From Eremophila alpestris peregrina (lineage: Eukaryota; Chordata; Aves; Passeriformes; Alaudidae): 64,000 bases of DNA. Below the pieces are notes generated by a model, which ran no database searches, was not told where the DNA came from, and saw nothing but the letters and a program-made list of their open reading frames with translations. Location of the stretch: positions 987,228 to 1,051,227 of the forward strand of contig WMCF01000110.1 of assembly GCA_009792885.1 (NCBI GenBank), read 5' to 3'. Below, one piece after another: positions 51,701-62,862 of the stretch. The translations under genes were made by a program, and so were the position numbers. The stretch's first letter is position 1. Each line of letters opens with the position of its first letter.

Positions 51701-52762
51701 AGATATATTAATTAATTAACCTTATAAAAATTGTACAAATCTGATTCCACGTGTGCCTATAGCCATGGGAGCACCTGGAAGCCTCCATTAAAGAACTGCT
51801 TTTTGTATTATCTATATTAAAATTTTCTGGAAAGAGTTTTTTCTATCTTGATTCAGGCAACAGTGCCTTCCTGAGTTAAAGTATTATTTTTATTATTATT
51901 ATTACTTACAATATAACATATAATGATTAATAAATAATAATTATTCAGAGCCTTGTGGTGACAATATTTCTGCACATCATGGAAGGGCCTGTTAGTTAAT
52001 ATGTTTATTTCATGTTTCCCCTCAGCAATTAATACTGCTCCAATTCTTCTTAAATAGAGTAATGGCCTATACAGATTTAATCACTTTCAATTTCTGTGAC
52101 TGATCCCATAATTAAGCAGGAGAAAACCAAGCTTTAAATGTAGACTTAAGAATTAAGGGTCGCTTTTATTAAAAAATTACTCATCATATAGGTACAAAAA
52201 CTGTTTCAGTTTTATAAAATAGATTACCTTCTGGATCTGACTTTCAGCAGTGATTGTCATGACTGCAAGGTGACACAAAATGGTCCACCATTTGCTGCAT
52301 TTCTGGTAGCTGACTGTAAAAGACCTAGAAGATCAGGAAGAACTTAAGGGTACCATATCAATTTAAAAATATTTTTTAAATTCTTGGATAGTCTCATAGG
52401 CTACAGTGTCTGTGAAGTGCTTCGTATCCATATTCTTTGTTTCTAATAGCATTATCCTTGGTGTCAAAAACAAAGCACCAAAAGACATCTCTTTGGTAGA
52501 CAAATGCAGCCACAAATGCATTTTTTTTTTCTCAGAAAGACTGAAAGCCTTAGTAAGGGCTGACAGTGAGCCAGTCACTTCATTTCATTGTTAATTAACC
52601 TAGTATAGACTATCCCACTTCAAAGGTGCACAAAAATTACTTCCAGATAAACAAATACATAAACATTTCAGAGTTACTTTTACAAATGTGATAGTGTTCA
52701 GAAAGAACACTACATACCAGCAAGAGACGAACTGATCTGCTGATTGCTAAATTTCTGCAGGG
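48711..52762. other. Gene-free AT-rich stretch
   Basis: No exon or RNA gene is recognised. A run of 20 T lies at 48798-48817. A consensus-like 5' splice site (GGAGGTGAGT, about 49086-49095) exists, but I could not pair it with a convincing coding exon. An A/C-rich patch lies at about 50190-50270, a run of G near 51271-51278, and a TTA-rich patch at about 51885-51945. Confidence 0.55.
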
Positions 52763-52768
52763 ATCTAC
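52763..52768. repeat. Target-site duplication, left copy (ATCTAC)
   Basis: Six bases immediately before the LTR's TG, identical to those immediately after its terminal CA. Confidence 0.88.
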
Positions 52769-52793
52769 TGTGGTGGCCCGAGATGCCACCACA
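52769..52793. repeat. Inverted repeat at the LTR 5' terminus
   Basis: TGTGGTGGC (52769-52777) and GCCACCACA (52785-52793) form a perfect 9-bp stem with a 7-nt loop, starting at the very first base of the LTR. The 3' end also has TGTCAC and GTGACA facing each other (about 53360-53409). Whether the integrase uses these structures is unknown. Confidence 0.85.
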
Positions 52794-53001
52794 AGAGAGA
52801 TTGTGCTCCCATGGAGAGCAGAAAGTGTTTGATTAATTTGCTTTATATGTTTTGATAGTTTTAATAATGGCTGACAGGCAAAAAAATGGCTGTCATGATT
52901 GACAGTGTGCTAAGATGGTTCCCCAAAGAACTTTCTCGCTAAAGTGACAGTTCAACAGTTACATAACCCCCCAGTTAATGTATGCACGCTCCTTGTTCCC
53001 T

Positions 53002-53103
53002 ATTGGTTACTTGTATACTTCCTGGCTCGTACTCTTACCCTGATTGGTTTCCTTCTTGATCCTCTCCCTCATTGGTTATTGTGTTAATCCCTTCATCCAT
53101 TGG
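53002..53103 (+). promoter_or_regulatory. Cluster of four inverted CCAAT boxes in LTR U3
   Basis: ATTGG occurs at 53002-53006, 53043-53047, 53071-53075 and 53099-53103, the last about 32 bp before the TATA box. ATTGG is the reverse of CCAAT, the NF-Y binding core, and clustered CCAAT boxes just upstream of TATA are a common LTR promoter arrangement. Actual NF-Y binding is inferred, not shown. Confidence 0.7.
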
Positions 53104-53134
53104 TCCGTTTGAAATCCCCACCCCCTCGTGACGG

Positions 53135-53142
53135 TATAAAAG
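53135..53142 (+). promoter_or_regulatory. TATA box of the LTR promoter
   Basis: TATAAAAG, a full-consensus TATA box, lies 32 bp after the last ATTGG box and 54 bp before AATAAA. Transcription would be expected to begin about 25-32 bp downstream, near 53160-53168. Confidence 0.75.
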
Positions 53143-53188
53143 AAGGCACTGTGCACTGTTAGCGGCTTTTTGCCCTGGAGCTGCATGG

Positions 53189-53194
53189 AATAAA
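53189..53194 (+). terminator. AATAAA polyadenylation signal of the LTR
   Basis: A canonical AATAAA lies 54 bp downstream of the TATA box, the compact R-region geometry of a retroviral LTR. Cleavage would be expected about 10-25 bp further on, near 53205-53220. Confidence 0.7.
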
Positions 53195-53409
53195 GACCTC
53201 TCCGACAAGAAGCCTGCCTCCTGCCTCTCTTGAGAAGCCTCCCAATAGAGCTGCCACCGCACATCCTTTTCAGGATGGCGAGCTGAAATCACTAGCCAGA
53301 GAGCCTGTGCTGCCCCATAGGAAGCCAGTTACCCAAGGCTGCCAGTCACTGTGGGGAAGTGTCACGGCCCGTGAAGATCACCTAGCCTGGCACTCCCATG
53401 GCGGTGACA

Positions 53410-53415
53410 ATCTAC
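53410..53415. repeat. Target-site duplication, right copy (ATCTAC)
   Basis: Six bases immediately after the LTR's terminal ACA, identical to 52763-52768. Confidence 0.88.
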
Positions 53416-56400
53416 TAAAGCATTACCTAAGAAAATGGGTAAGAGTGGATAAATCAGTTGGTATTCAGTAATGTTTTCCTGCCTTAGGGCCTCTTTGGAT
53501 GTCAGATGACTGAAAGTTCTCTAAAATACAACTGTATAGTTTCCTAAATCATTTCTCTCCATAGATGCTCTCCAAATTATGTCAGGCAAATATTGGCAGT
53601 AAGGTTAAACTACTATAGCAGCTTAGAATAAAGTATGGAAGTACACACTTTTTACTGCAAGTGTAACACTTACTTCAATATTCTTGTTCTGGATAATCTG
53701 TCAACAAGTGCCTCAATGATAATTTTTTGATGACAAGACTGAGTGCGCATTCACGATCAAAGACAAAGACCTCATTTTTTCACTGTTCTAGTCAGGAATA
53801 TTGGTCACACTTTACCTATATCATACCAAAATTACCAGCAGCAATTCAGTAAATATTACCTCAAGCCTTCCAGGGAGAGTGAAAAAAATAAAGAAATCCA
53901 CTGGCAATCACCAGAATAGTAACAAGACTAATTTCCATGTCAACATTTAACCAAAGAGCTTCACAGCAGAACTCAATATCATTACAAGAGTTTTTTAAGA
54001 TGTCAGCTCCCCCACCAAAGCATTCTTGTATGCTTTATGTAAGCCTCGTTCATCAGAGCTGAGGAGACTTTTAGCTTTCAAAGTGTTGCTATGATCAGAG
54101 AATGGTCCTAAAGCTCTGTCACAATGGAAAAACTAAACCTCCACATCCCACTTTCATATTCCTCAAGAATATTCTTCAGGATCTCTTTTTCCAGCTGAAA
54201 GTCTGTCCAACATTTTATAACTAATGAATTGGAAATTCTAGCTGGGAATGCTGCTCCTGAATTTATTAGCCAGTGGTGGATCATAAACTATGAGCTCCAG
54301 AGAAAAGCTTTGGAGACCTGAAAGTTTTAGTGAAAGAGGTTCAGAAATCCCTTGACCCTAAGATGGGATGGAAATTGGACCTCCACCAGATTGCATTCCC
54401 AGACCTTGCTGCTGCATTTGCTGTCCATGATGCTCAGAGCAGGCTCTTTGAGGATCACACAGCATACTTGTATGCACATAGCCAGCACTGTGCTGGAGAA
54501 CTTTATACCTGTTAGATTATAAAGTACTTCCAGATTTAATTTAGGAGGAACATGGTAAAATCCAACTTGGGATTCTTTTTCTTAAAGAAAATAAATGTTA
54601 CATGGGATGAACTCTTCTGTGTAAAGCAGGAGGCTGAAGGAACCCATCTGTCTATTGACACTGAAAGAGTTTATTCTTATTTCCATGTTCTTATTTCTTG
54701 AAATGGCCTGGATTTTTTTCCTGCTAATGTATAAAAAGCATTCAAAAGTTCTACAGTGCTGTGTGAAGACCAACTGCTTTGTGCTGAAGCAGGCTGGAAT
54801 CTTTTAACTTTCCAGAATCAATTATCTTTCTTCCACAATACTGTGTAAAACCACTACAATGACCACTTAAACAAAATAAGAGGGTGAAAATATTATTTTC
54901 TTCAAATAGGTAAGAAAGAAAATTCCTCAACACAAGGAGCAGGTACTTATTTCCTCAATTGTACTTAAAATGATCAACAAGAGAATTACTTCCTTTCACT
55001 GATTTTGTAGCAAAACATCCAGATGTGGATTTTACAAATCAAGACAGAAAAGACTAAACAAGTGATTTTATTTGATAAAATAGTTCCCTCAGTGATTTAT
55101 AATCTGGGATTATAAAACATCCCTTGGAAATATTCTAAGAACAAAGACAGTTATAGTGTTTGGTGTAAATCTAAAATCCAGTGTGAAACTGTCTACATTG
55201 TCGATGACCAGATGAATTTTTTCATTACAATCTGGAGGAAAAGGAGAGATTAACAAAATGAAGAAAGGAAATATAATTTCCTGAGTGAAACTCCCAGAGC
55301 ATTAGTTAGCAAATATGACTTTGTCTCCAAAATACTCAGTCTGGAATCTCAGAGTCTTTGCAGATGTTTTGCCAAGCTTTATGAGTTTTTCTGCAGGAAG
55401 AAGCATAAAGATCCAAGCACTTTAGGGCTTTTAAAAAGATGTAAAAATATTCTCATAAGTGGATGTCCAGTTTGTAATTTGGAAATTATTTATTTCTGTC
55501 TTACATCTTCTTGGCTCATAAAATCTTCCAGGTCATTGCTCTGAAAAGCATGGCGAAGTCCTTTGCCAAATGGGTAATAACTTGGTCAACAGAAAGCACA
55601 AGGCAGTTAAACATTTCTACAGCTTTAGAAACTGACAAGTTTAACTCTTAAATAATGTCTAAAATGGTAGGGCTGGCATTATGGTTTTCCAAAAGCCCAT
55701 GTTTTTCTGTTATTTTTACCGTCTTATTCAATATTTAGTAGTATCCAATCCAACTCTGGAAGTGTTGCTAAATTGTAGGCATGAGTCTGACCCAATTGGC
55801 TCAAAACTCCTTTTTTTTTCATACATTTGGCGTGTATTTATCTGAATTTTTAATCTCACAGTTCACTGTCCCTGGCTGCGTCACCCACTTTTCCTCCCTC
55901 ATGCTCATATGTAAGGCAGGCCTGCAAAGGGAAATAAATCATTCAGAAACCATTCTGCAAAAATGTTTTGCTTTGGAAATGAGATGCACGGTGTAGATGT
56001 TAAGTGTGTTAGGAGCAGCTTACATTTAGACAAAACCTCATTTAAAGAAACCTGGAGCATGCATGTAAAAGAGTGCAAGATTAACTAGGGATTCTAAATA
56101 CAATTTTCAAGAAAATTTTAAAAAATTTTGCTCAATAATTAATGTGACAGAATTCAGAGAACCCACAAAATAAAAAATAAAGGCTAAGATTTCTGCTATT
56201 CATTCGTATGCTGTGTTTCATATAGACACGTCTTCTGGGTATCACTGATGAAGTGATCCCATAGACATGTCCTGAAGGCATTTGAGGTCCTTATCCAGAG
56301 ACAGAAAGCTCATAGCCTCTTCCACATGTTATTTCAAATATCCTCTAGACATGTCATCAAAGACAATTCATTCACTGAAAGACATTCCTCAAGGTTCCTG

Positions 56401-56716
56401 GAGAACTCAAAAAAGTAGTAGTAAAGCTATTTTTCCCTGGCAAAACACGATTTTCACACACCAGAATGGCTTGGGCAGTAACAGAATAATCTAAGAGGAC
56501 ACAGATTTGTGCTGATTTTTCACAACCACCACCATGGACACAGGCATTATTCCACGTGGTAAACAAATTATACTTGAGCAGGCTTAAGTCATATTCCTGA
56601 AAATTTCATACTGTCAAAATATTACTGACTCTAGAGGTTACACACCATGAAATGTCTGTGAGTTACAAAATTATACACATATACTGCTGGATGTAATAAT
56701 CTTTCACAAAATTTGA
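53416..56716. other. Gene-free AT-rich stretch
   Basis: Nothing recognisable as exon, RNA gene or transposon. Open frames are all under 75 codons and show no domain. Confidence 0.6.
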
Positions 56717-56743
56717 TAGGATAATCTGTGCCAGATTATCCTA
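56717..56743. repeat. Perfect 12-bp inverted repeat with 3-nt loop
   Basis: TAGGATAATCTG (56717-56728), loop TGC, then the exact reverse complement CAGATTATCCTA (56732-56743). The short loop makes this a very stable hairpin or cruciform candidate for its size. It is far shorter than a microRNA precursor stem, and flanking pairing does not continue. Confidence 0.9.
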
Positions 56744-57514
56744 AATAACTAAAATGGTAGCATCACTGGCAGTAAACTGGAAAACGCTTACTGTGATTTT
56801 TAACTGATGCTTTTTCTTTCCCCATCTTGCCTATTTTTGACAGATTACTAAAGCATAAAATAATTTTTCCCACTATTTGTGAATCTGAGAGATAACACTC
56901 ATTGATGAAAGCCAGTTTCTGCCTTCAAGCACAGGTATGAGTGAGGACCAAGACGCAAACATTTCCATCCAAAAGTAGACATTAGAAGTGGTGTAATTTG
57001 TATCTCTTATTCACAAGTCTTTCCTTAAAGGTTCTCCATTTCTCTGGACTAATGCTTTGCTGACCTTTTGTTTCACATTAGGGCTTTATAGTATCAATTA
57101 TATCCCCTCTCCTTTCACATAGATACAGAGTGCTTGAAAGTCCAACCCCAAAGAAGTGTAGGGCAATGCAACTGATAATTTTCTGTGAGTAGTTATACGA
57201 GATAAGGACTACAAGGGGCTGAATTGATGCTTTTTAAAATTTAAGGGAAACACTGGAGAGTTTTATGATTATTTCATTTTAAAAGTGGTCTTGTCAGTTA
57301 AATATGAAGTTAAATGCTATATCACTGTAGAGCATCCATTCTTGCATAGAATGAAGACATCTTTCCCCAGTTTGTCTCCTTAGAAAGTATGATTTTCTTT
57401 GTTCCTGTAGCAGTCTTTACTGAAGCTCTAAATGACATGTCACAGAGATGCTGTTTTCTTACCATTAACAGTATCTCTTTACCTGCAAAACAGGCAGGGC
57501 ATGTTGGATTGCAC
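56744..57514. other. Gene-free AT-rich stretch
   Basis: Nothing recognisable. The last part (about 57400-57514) might be a more diverged 5' continuation of the CR1 copy that follows, but I cannot align it. Confidence 0.5.
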
Positions 57515-57940
57515 CAGGCAGCAGTGCCAGCAGGTCGATGGAGCTGATTCTTCCCCCTGTTCTGCACTTTTGAGGTACATCTGAGATTCTGGTACATCTG
57601 CTGTACTCACTGATACAAGGAAGTATGATGTCTTCAGAGCCATCAAAAAAGTGGACAGGCTTTTCTCAGTGTGGTCTGTTGACAGGATGAGAGGCAATGG
57701 TCACATGCTGAAACACAAGTAATTCCACTTTAGCATAAGGAGTCTTTTTTACTGTGAGTGTGGTAAAATACTGGCATGGGTTGGGGATTCTGGAGTCTCT
57801 TCTCTTTGAAGCTTTAAAAATTCAACTGGACTTAGTCATGGGCAACCACCTCTAACGAGTCCCACTGAAGCAAAGGTGTTGGACTGGATGATGTCCTTAG
57901 GTCCCTTCCAGTCTCAACAATTATGTGGCCCTGTGGGATC
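57515..57940 (+). mobile_element. CR1 LINE fragment with ORF2 C-terminal relic and 3' UTR
   Basis: Sense CR1 of about 425 bp. At 57529-57567 the frame reads SRSMELILPPVLH, close to the CR1 ORF2 C-terminal motif of the form SRSREVILPLYSAL, and it soon meets stop codons. Next come GATGAGAGGCAATGGTCACA (about 57685-57704), TTTTTTACTGTGAGTGTGGT, GGCATGGGTTGGGGATTCTG and the 3' end block GTTGGACTGGATGATGTCCT with AGGTCCCTTCCAGTCTCAAC. These follow the CR1 order throughout. The copy is 5'-truncated and broken by stops and indels, so it encodes no active reverse transcriptase. It is moderately old. Confidence 0.9.
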
Positions 57941-59130
57941 ATCAGGACCCCAAAGCCCTGCCCAGACACCTTAGGCATCTCTTTCTCTCCATCAAAAAAG
58001 AAAAACAGCCCTCCTGGTGGTAATCCACTGATGTAGAAACTTCCCATATCAATCTCCTCCTTGTTGGTAACAGCTCATCAACCTCAGAGGATAGGTGTGC
58101 TGGTACCTACTCATTTGCCATGCCATCTTCAGCATTAGAGTATTTCTTTGGGGTTAGGAAGTATTTGTCATTCAGAGAGGCTGAGAGGTTGAGGCATTCC
58201 ACACCATTTTTTTTCTGCTGCTTTTCTACTCATTAGGTAACACAGCTATCCAAAATCCTGTCAGAAGCAGACTCTGCTAGCACAGACTCTAAAACCTTGT
58301 GTCTTAATTTGCTGCAGAAATAAATTTAATTGGCCAATTCTACATCCTGCTAATGACCATCAACACCTTAACATCAACTGCTTAGGCTGGAAAAATCATA
58401 CTAAGAGGCTTTTTTTTTATTAAGTGAAAAGCACAGTGTGAATGACATCCAAGGGAGAATACTCTTAATTTTATTTTTTCGTACATTTTCAAACATTATT
58501 ATTTTCTACTGTGTGCACTCTGATGGGCATCCTTCTAAAAAGGAACTGCTTTCTAATTGCTAGTTTCATGTACTCTGCTAAAACACATTATTTCCAACAC
58601 AAGAAAATCAGAGAGGGACTCAACCTCAAATAATTTAGATAACATAGAAAATTATCCTAGATCATATCTAAGAGAATGAACATTCACATATTGCAGAAGA
58701 TTTTCTCCTTTTTGCTCAAAATTTTGCATGTTACAGAAGCTTCATCACTGCATATTTATACAATGTGCTCCAGTTTGGGGCTCAAATTCCCAGAAATATC
58801 TCACTTCAACTGTACACACATAGAAAGAAACTTAAACTTGGGCCAAATCACCTGATTGCCAGACTTTGGGATCTGAGTATGCATACTACACACTAACAGC
58901 AATTAATTAAAACCAAAAACAGTACCCAAACTGATTTTTATTCATCAATGCAGCACATGGAAAGAGGTTTCTGCATGGTTTTTTTTTTTGCAAAAACATA
59001 TTCAGAGCAGTCATGACCTAAAAGCATTAGAAATATAGACTTTCCTCACACTGAGAAAATTCCACTCTGCCGTTTTCACATCACAGGATGATAAAATTTT
59101 AACAAAAAATATTCAGACTGGTCTGAATGG
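57941..59130. other. Gene-free AT-rich stretch
   Basis: No exon, RNA gene or transposon is recognised between the CR1 copy and the A/C tract. Confidence 0.6.
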
Positions 59131-59340
59131 GGAAAAAAAAAGAAACAAAAAACTCAAAAAACCCCAAACACTAAACCAAAACACAAAACAACAACAACAA
59201 AAAAACCAAAGCAAAAAAAACCCCAACCAACCAACCAAAAACAAACAAACAAACAAACAAAAACCCCAAAAAACCCAAAACCAAACCACAAAAAACCCAA
59301 CGAAAAAACTCAAAAAACTCAAAAAGCCTACCAACCTACC
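59131..59340 (+). repeat. A/C-rich low-complexity tract
   Basis: About 210 bp of A-runs broken by C, CC, CCC and CCCC with very few G or T. It includes (AACC)-type and (AAAC)-type sub-runs around 59222-59260. The minus strand carries T-rich sequence with GGG and GGGG runs. A 112-codon minus-strand frame across it is a composition artefact. Confidence 0.88.
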
Positions 59341-60425
59341 GAAGTTTTTATGGAAGCATTCTCCCCCCCGACACAGAACTGTTTTCTCCTGTGCTTCTTG
59401 TGCAAATACATTATTTTTGTATAAGTACACATTACAATACATGAAAGTCAAGCCTAAATCATTAACTACTTGTAAGAAGAAAAAACAATTCTCCTACTGT
59501 ATGTCCTTGGAGAAATGATTTGATATGTCCATGCCTCAAATATTTTTTGTAATATAAGAGTAATACTACAATTCCAGACATTTTAAAGTGATGTGCCAGT
59601 GATAAGCACAATATGATGATTCCCTAAACATAAATAGTACTACTATGAATCATTGCCTTTAGCAACCTAAGTGGAAATAGGAAATCTTCTTACTCAGATG
59701 TAAAAAAATTAAGAGGTATGACTGCAGTTTTCTAGAGAACAGGTTGCTGAATCTCATTTGTATTAAAATTCTTTTAAGGTTCATTCACAAGACGTCAAGA
59801 TTTCTGAGCAGAATCATGCTTATCTCCCACTCTTTATGTTGCCATGTGAAATTCTGCAAAGCTAGGGAATGAGCACTTTATCTATTCCCTTCTCAGCATT
59901 GCTACTGATCAGATCAGGCTTCCTGAGCTCAAAAGGCATGGAAACAAAACACTATTTAGAGCAAATTTTGGTCTTAGTTTAATGTAGAGGGTGAGAAATT
60001 TAAGCTATGGATAATATAAGTCTTTTTGTCTCTGATCCAAAATCAGAAGTAAAATTCTTGTGACTCAGGCCTAAACAATAGATTTTCTTCTAAAAAGAAA
60101 AGTTTTCCGCAGCAGTATGCATTTTTCAAGGTAAAGAACTACAAAATTACAAAAGAATTACAAAAAGACCATAAAGCAAGTTCAAAAGCTGTTGCTCAAG
60201 GCTTACTTGTAATCGACTTGCACTTTAAACAAAGGTCGATATAGAATCACTAATAGGTGCTGTTCACTTTTTTCTCTCCCACACACTGGCAAACAGTTTG
60301 TCCATCTTCCTGCTCAGCTGTTTGATTTAGTTGTATTTATTTTCCCAATTAAGGTGTCAGAAAAAAATTAGGGTGTTATTTATTCCTAATAATTCTGCTT
60401 TTTGAATATCAAGTTGGGAATTTTT
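59341..60425. other. Gene-free AT-rich stretch
   Basis: Nothing recognisable lies between the two low-complexity tracts of opposite strand composition. Confidence 0.6.
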
Positions 60426-60545
60426 GAATTAAAAATGTTTATATTTTTGTTCTGTTTATGTTTGTTTTGGAGATTTTTTGTTGTTTCTTGTTTGTTTATT
60501 TTTGTTTGGTTGGGGTTTATTTGTTGTTTCTTGCTGGGTTTGTTT
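60426..60545 (-). repeat. T/G-rich low-complexity tract
   Basis: TTTG and TTTTG units with scattered A and C, so the A/C-rich strand is the minus strand. The open frames through it (Phe/Leu/Cys-rich on plus, Lys/Asn/Gln-rich on minus) follow from composition. Confidence 0.75.
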
Positions 60546-62813
60546 TTGAACACAATGGTTATACAGCTTTGCACAGAAACATTTTCAGTGCAAAGTGCTT
60601 GTACCAGCCCTGTTCTAGACAGATGTTCTTCTTTGAAATGTTACCATCACTGAAGCTGTTATACTCATTAAACCCAATTGGTAAATAGTGCACTGGCTAC
60701 CATGGAGAGAATCAGTTTTTCTAAAAATTCAGAGCAGATAAGCCAGAAAGAAGAACAAACTTGTTGATAAATTTTCCTTGTTGGTAAATGACAAGAAACA
60801 TATCTTGCTTTTCCCAGTTACTCCTGATGTCCTCCTATGCTTGTATGCTCAATGTGTTCCCCTGTCTTTGAAAGTGTATTCAACAAAAAACTTCATGAGA
60901 CTACCTGGAGTTATGACAATTGAGGTGCTTGATACATGGATATATTTATCTCCTAATGAATCTACCCCAGCCTATCCAAAAAGGATGTGTTGGCAGACAA
61001 TTCGAAGAGTCCTGTTAAAACAGAAGCTGTATAATAGCTTATCTGGATTATCTTGTTGCCTAGGGATTTGCTCATGGATTGCCATCCTGGTGCTAGGTGC
61101 TGTACCAACACAGAGATTCATGGAGAGTAAAGGGAATGTCAGAAGGACAGAATAGGCACTGAGATATGGATCAAGGACAATGGAGACTAGATCCTACAAT
61201 CCTTGATGTGGGTTCCCCTTTGGGAAACAATACATTTCCAACAAAAAAGGAAATACCATGTTTAGGCAACTGACATTATGGGTAACAGGAGGGCAATCTG
61301 GATACAAACTTATTGGAAAACTTGATTGATTTGTATCTGCTCTCTAAAATGGAAAGCAGTTACTGTCATCAAACAAGTAATTCTTTCATTTTCAGGTGAA
61401 AACTCAAAGCAGAATTTCATTATCTAAAAATTTGTAACCAGTGCCTGCTATCAATCAATGAAAAATCTGCAAGTCTATTTTTTATGCATATTTTTGGCTC
61501 ACATTTCTAATTCACATATTGTTTGTATTTACATACTTTTTTTCTAGAGAATATTTTCAATAATCTGGAGTTCTTTTTAATCATTGTCTTGTTTTTTTCC
61601 ATTTGTTTCAAAGTGAGAACACGCAGCAGGAGAACTATTATTTTTGTCCTTCTAAAACACTGTACATATCTTTTTTATTTTTTCTTTTCAGGCTGTGGAG
61701 CTGTATGCTTCAAATAAAAACAACCTTTTCTCTTTGAAAGGCTCTCTGTAGAATTATGTGCTATGTGTTTCTGGCTGTAGCCTTTCTTGCTAAAAGGTAA
61801 CAGGTATAAATGATATTCACACCTCTTAATTGGAGTATTTTAGAGTTCCCTGGGTTATCTTCCATCTTAGGATCTTGGGTTTCCCAAGAAAAAACTAGAA
61901 GTCAGAGTCAGGAGTCTCTGCAAGCTTTTACTCGTATAAGAACGTCAGAAAAGAGTGTGATTTTTTGTGGGTTTTTTTCTTGCAAAATTTTTTTTCTGTT
62001 AACATTTCTACCACAGACAAGATTTGATAAGCAAGAATGTGCTTTTGTTGCTATGGCTGTTGCATAGGAGCTGACACAAGCAAGACCATCACTTAGGCTT
62101 TTTCCCTTGTACATTCTGTATCTCTTAGGAGATTTTCCATGTGTAGCTACATGAGCTGCAGGCAAGAGATTTTGCATCTTTCTTTGGTGATGCAAATTCT
62201 TAAAAGTTTGGTTTTGGGTGCAGTTTTTTTGTTATAGTTTTTTTTTTTTATTTCCTATTTATTATTGTGCAAATCATTTTGAGAAGTAAAGGAGAAAAAA
62301 AAAGTTTTTTACCTTGTATTGCAGAACAGACACAGAACTGATGGAAACACTGTTCTCTCAAAAGCTTGATAAAATACACTAACAATTCATGAAAAATTTA
62401 GGTGCAAGCCAAATACAGTTTATTTATGAAACTGAGCCAATTTACACGACTTCACTGCTGCAAACATCAAAATGTCCTTCCCTGGCCTCTTAAAAATCCT
62501 GTACGACCTCTGTATGATTTTCATGAAATTTCCCTTGACTGTAGCTGTCTGAAAGCAAGTCTGATTTCTCATTCTGCACCAACATTCATTCCTGTTGTGT
62601 TCACAGGTATAAATGCTGCAAATACCAAGCTCAGTTATTGTCCCTAAACTCCAGTATAGACAGAAGAGATCACTACCACAACAATAAAAATCACCATTAT
62701 TTTTGCAGTCTACAGGTAAGTAGGAAGCTTGCTGGTGAACCTACACTGTCACTTGAATTGACTCTGTAATGTTAGCTTGAACCCATGAAATCACCTAAGT
62801 AGTACTCTTACTA
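60546..62813. other. Gene-free AT-rich stretch
   Basis: No exon is supported. A 125-codon plus-strand frame at 60778-61155 shows no domain I recognise. A strong splice-acceptor-like sequence (pyrimidine tract then CAG) ends at about 61690, with AATAAA about 25 bp later, but no upstream donor or reading frame ties it to a gene. Confidence 0.5.

Positions 62814-62861
<48 letters not shown>
62814..62861 (+). repeat. (AAT)16 microsatellite
   Basis: Sixteen perfect AAT units, the longest pure trinucleotide repeat in the window and likely polymorphic between individuals. The run of tyrosines in the minus-strand frame across it is not a protein. Confidence 0.95.

Positions 62862-62862
<1 letters not shown>

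Larger units (their letters stand above)
52763..53415 (+). mobile_element. Solo LTR of an endogenous retrovirus, probably ERVK-like, with 6-bp target-site duplication
   Basis: The LTR spans 52769-53409 (641 bp), begins TGTGGTGG, ends GGTGACA, and is flanked by ATCTAC on both sides (52763-52768 and 53410-53415). Its internal layout is that of a retroviral LTR on the plus strand: four ATTGG (inverted CCAAT) boxes, a TATA box at 53135, and an AATAAA signal at 53189. U3 is then about 390 bp, R about 45 bp and U5 about 200 bp. A 6-bp duplication is typical of class II (ERVK, beta-like or alpha-like) elements. No internal retroviral genes are present, so it is the product of LTR-LTR recombination. 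Identical duplications, intact ends and several surviving CpGs indicate a fairly young insertion. The subfamily is not determined. Confidence 0.88.

Noticed and set aside
53035..53292. 85-codon minus-strand frame
   Set aside because: It lies antisense within the ERVK-like LTR across its promoter and polyadenylation signal, so it is not a credible gene.
59113..59451. 112-codon minus-strand frame rich in Phe, Trp and Leu
   Set aside because: It is a composition artefact of the A/C tract. The apparent membrane-like sequence comes from TTT and TTG codons on the opposite strand.
60778..61155. 125-codon plus-strand frame
   Set aside because: No recognisable domain, no supporting splice or promoter structure, and a length expected by chance in 64 kb.
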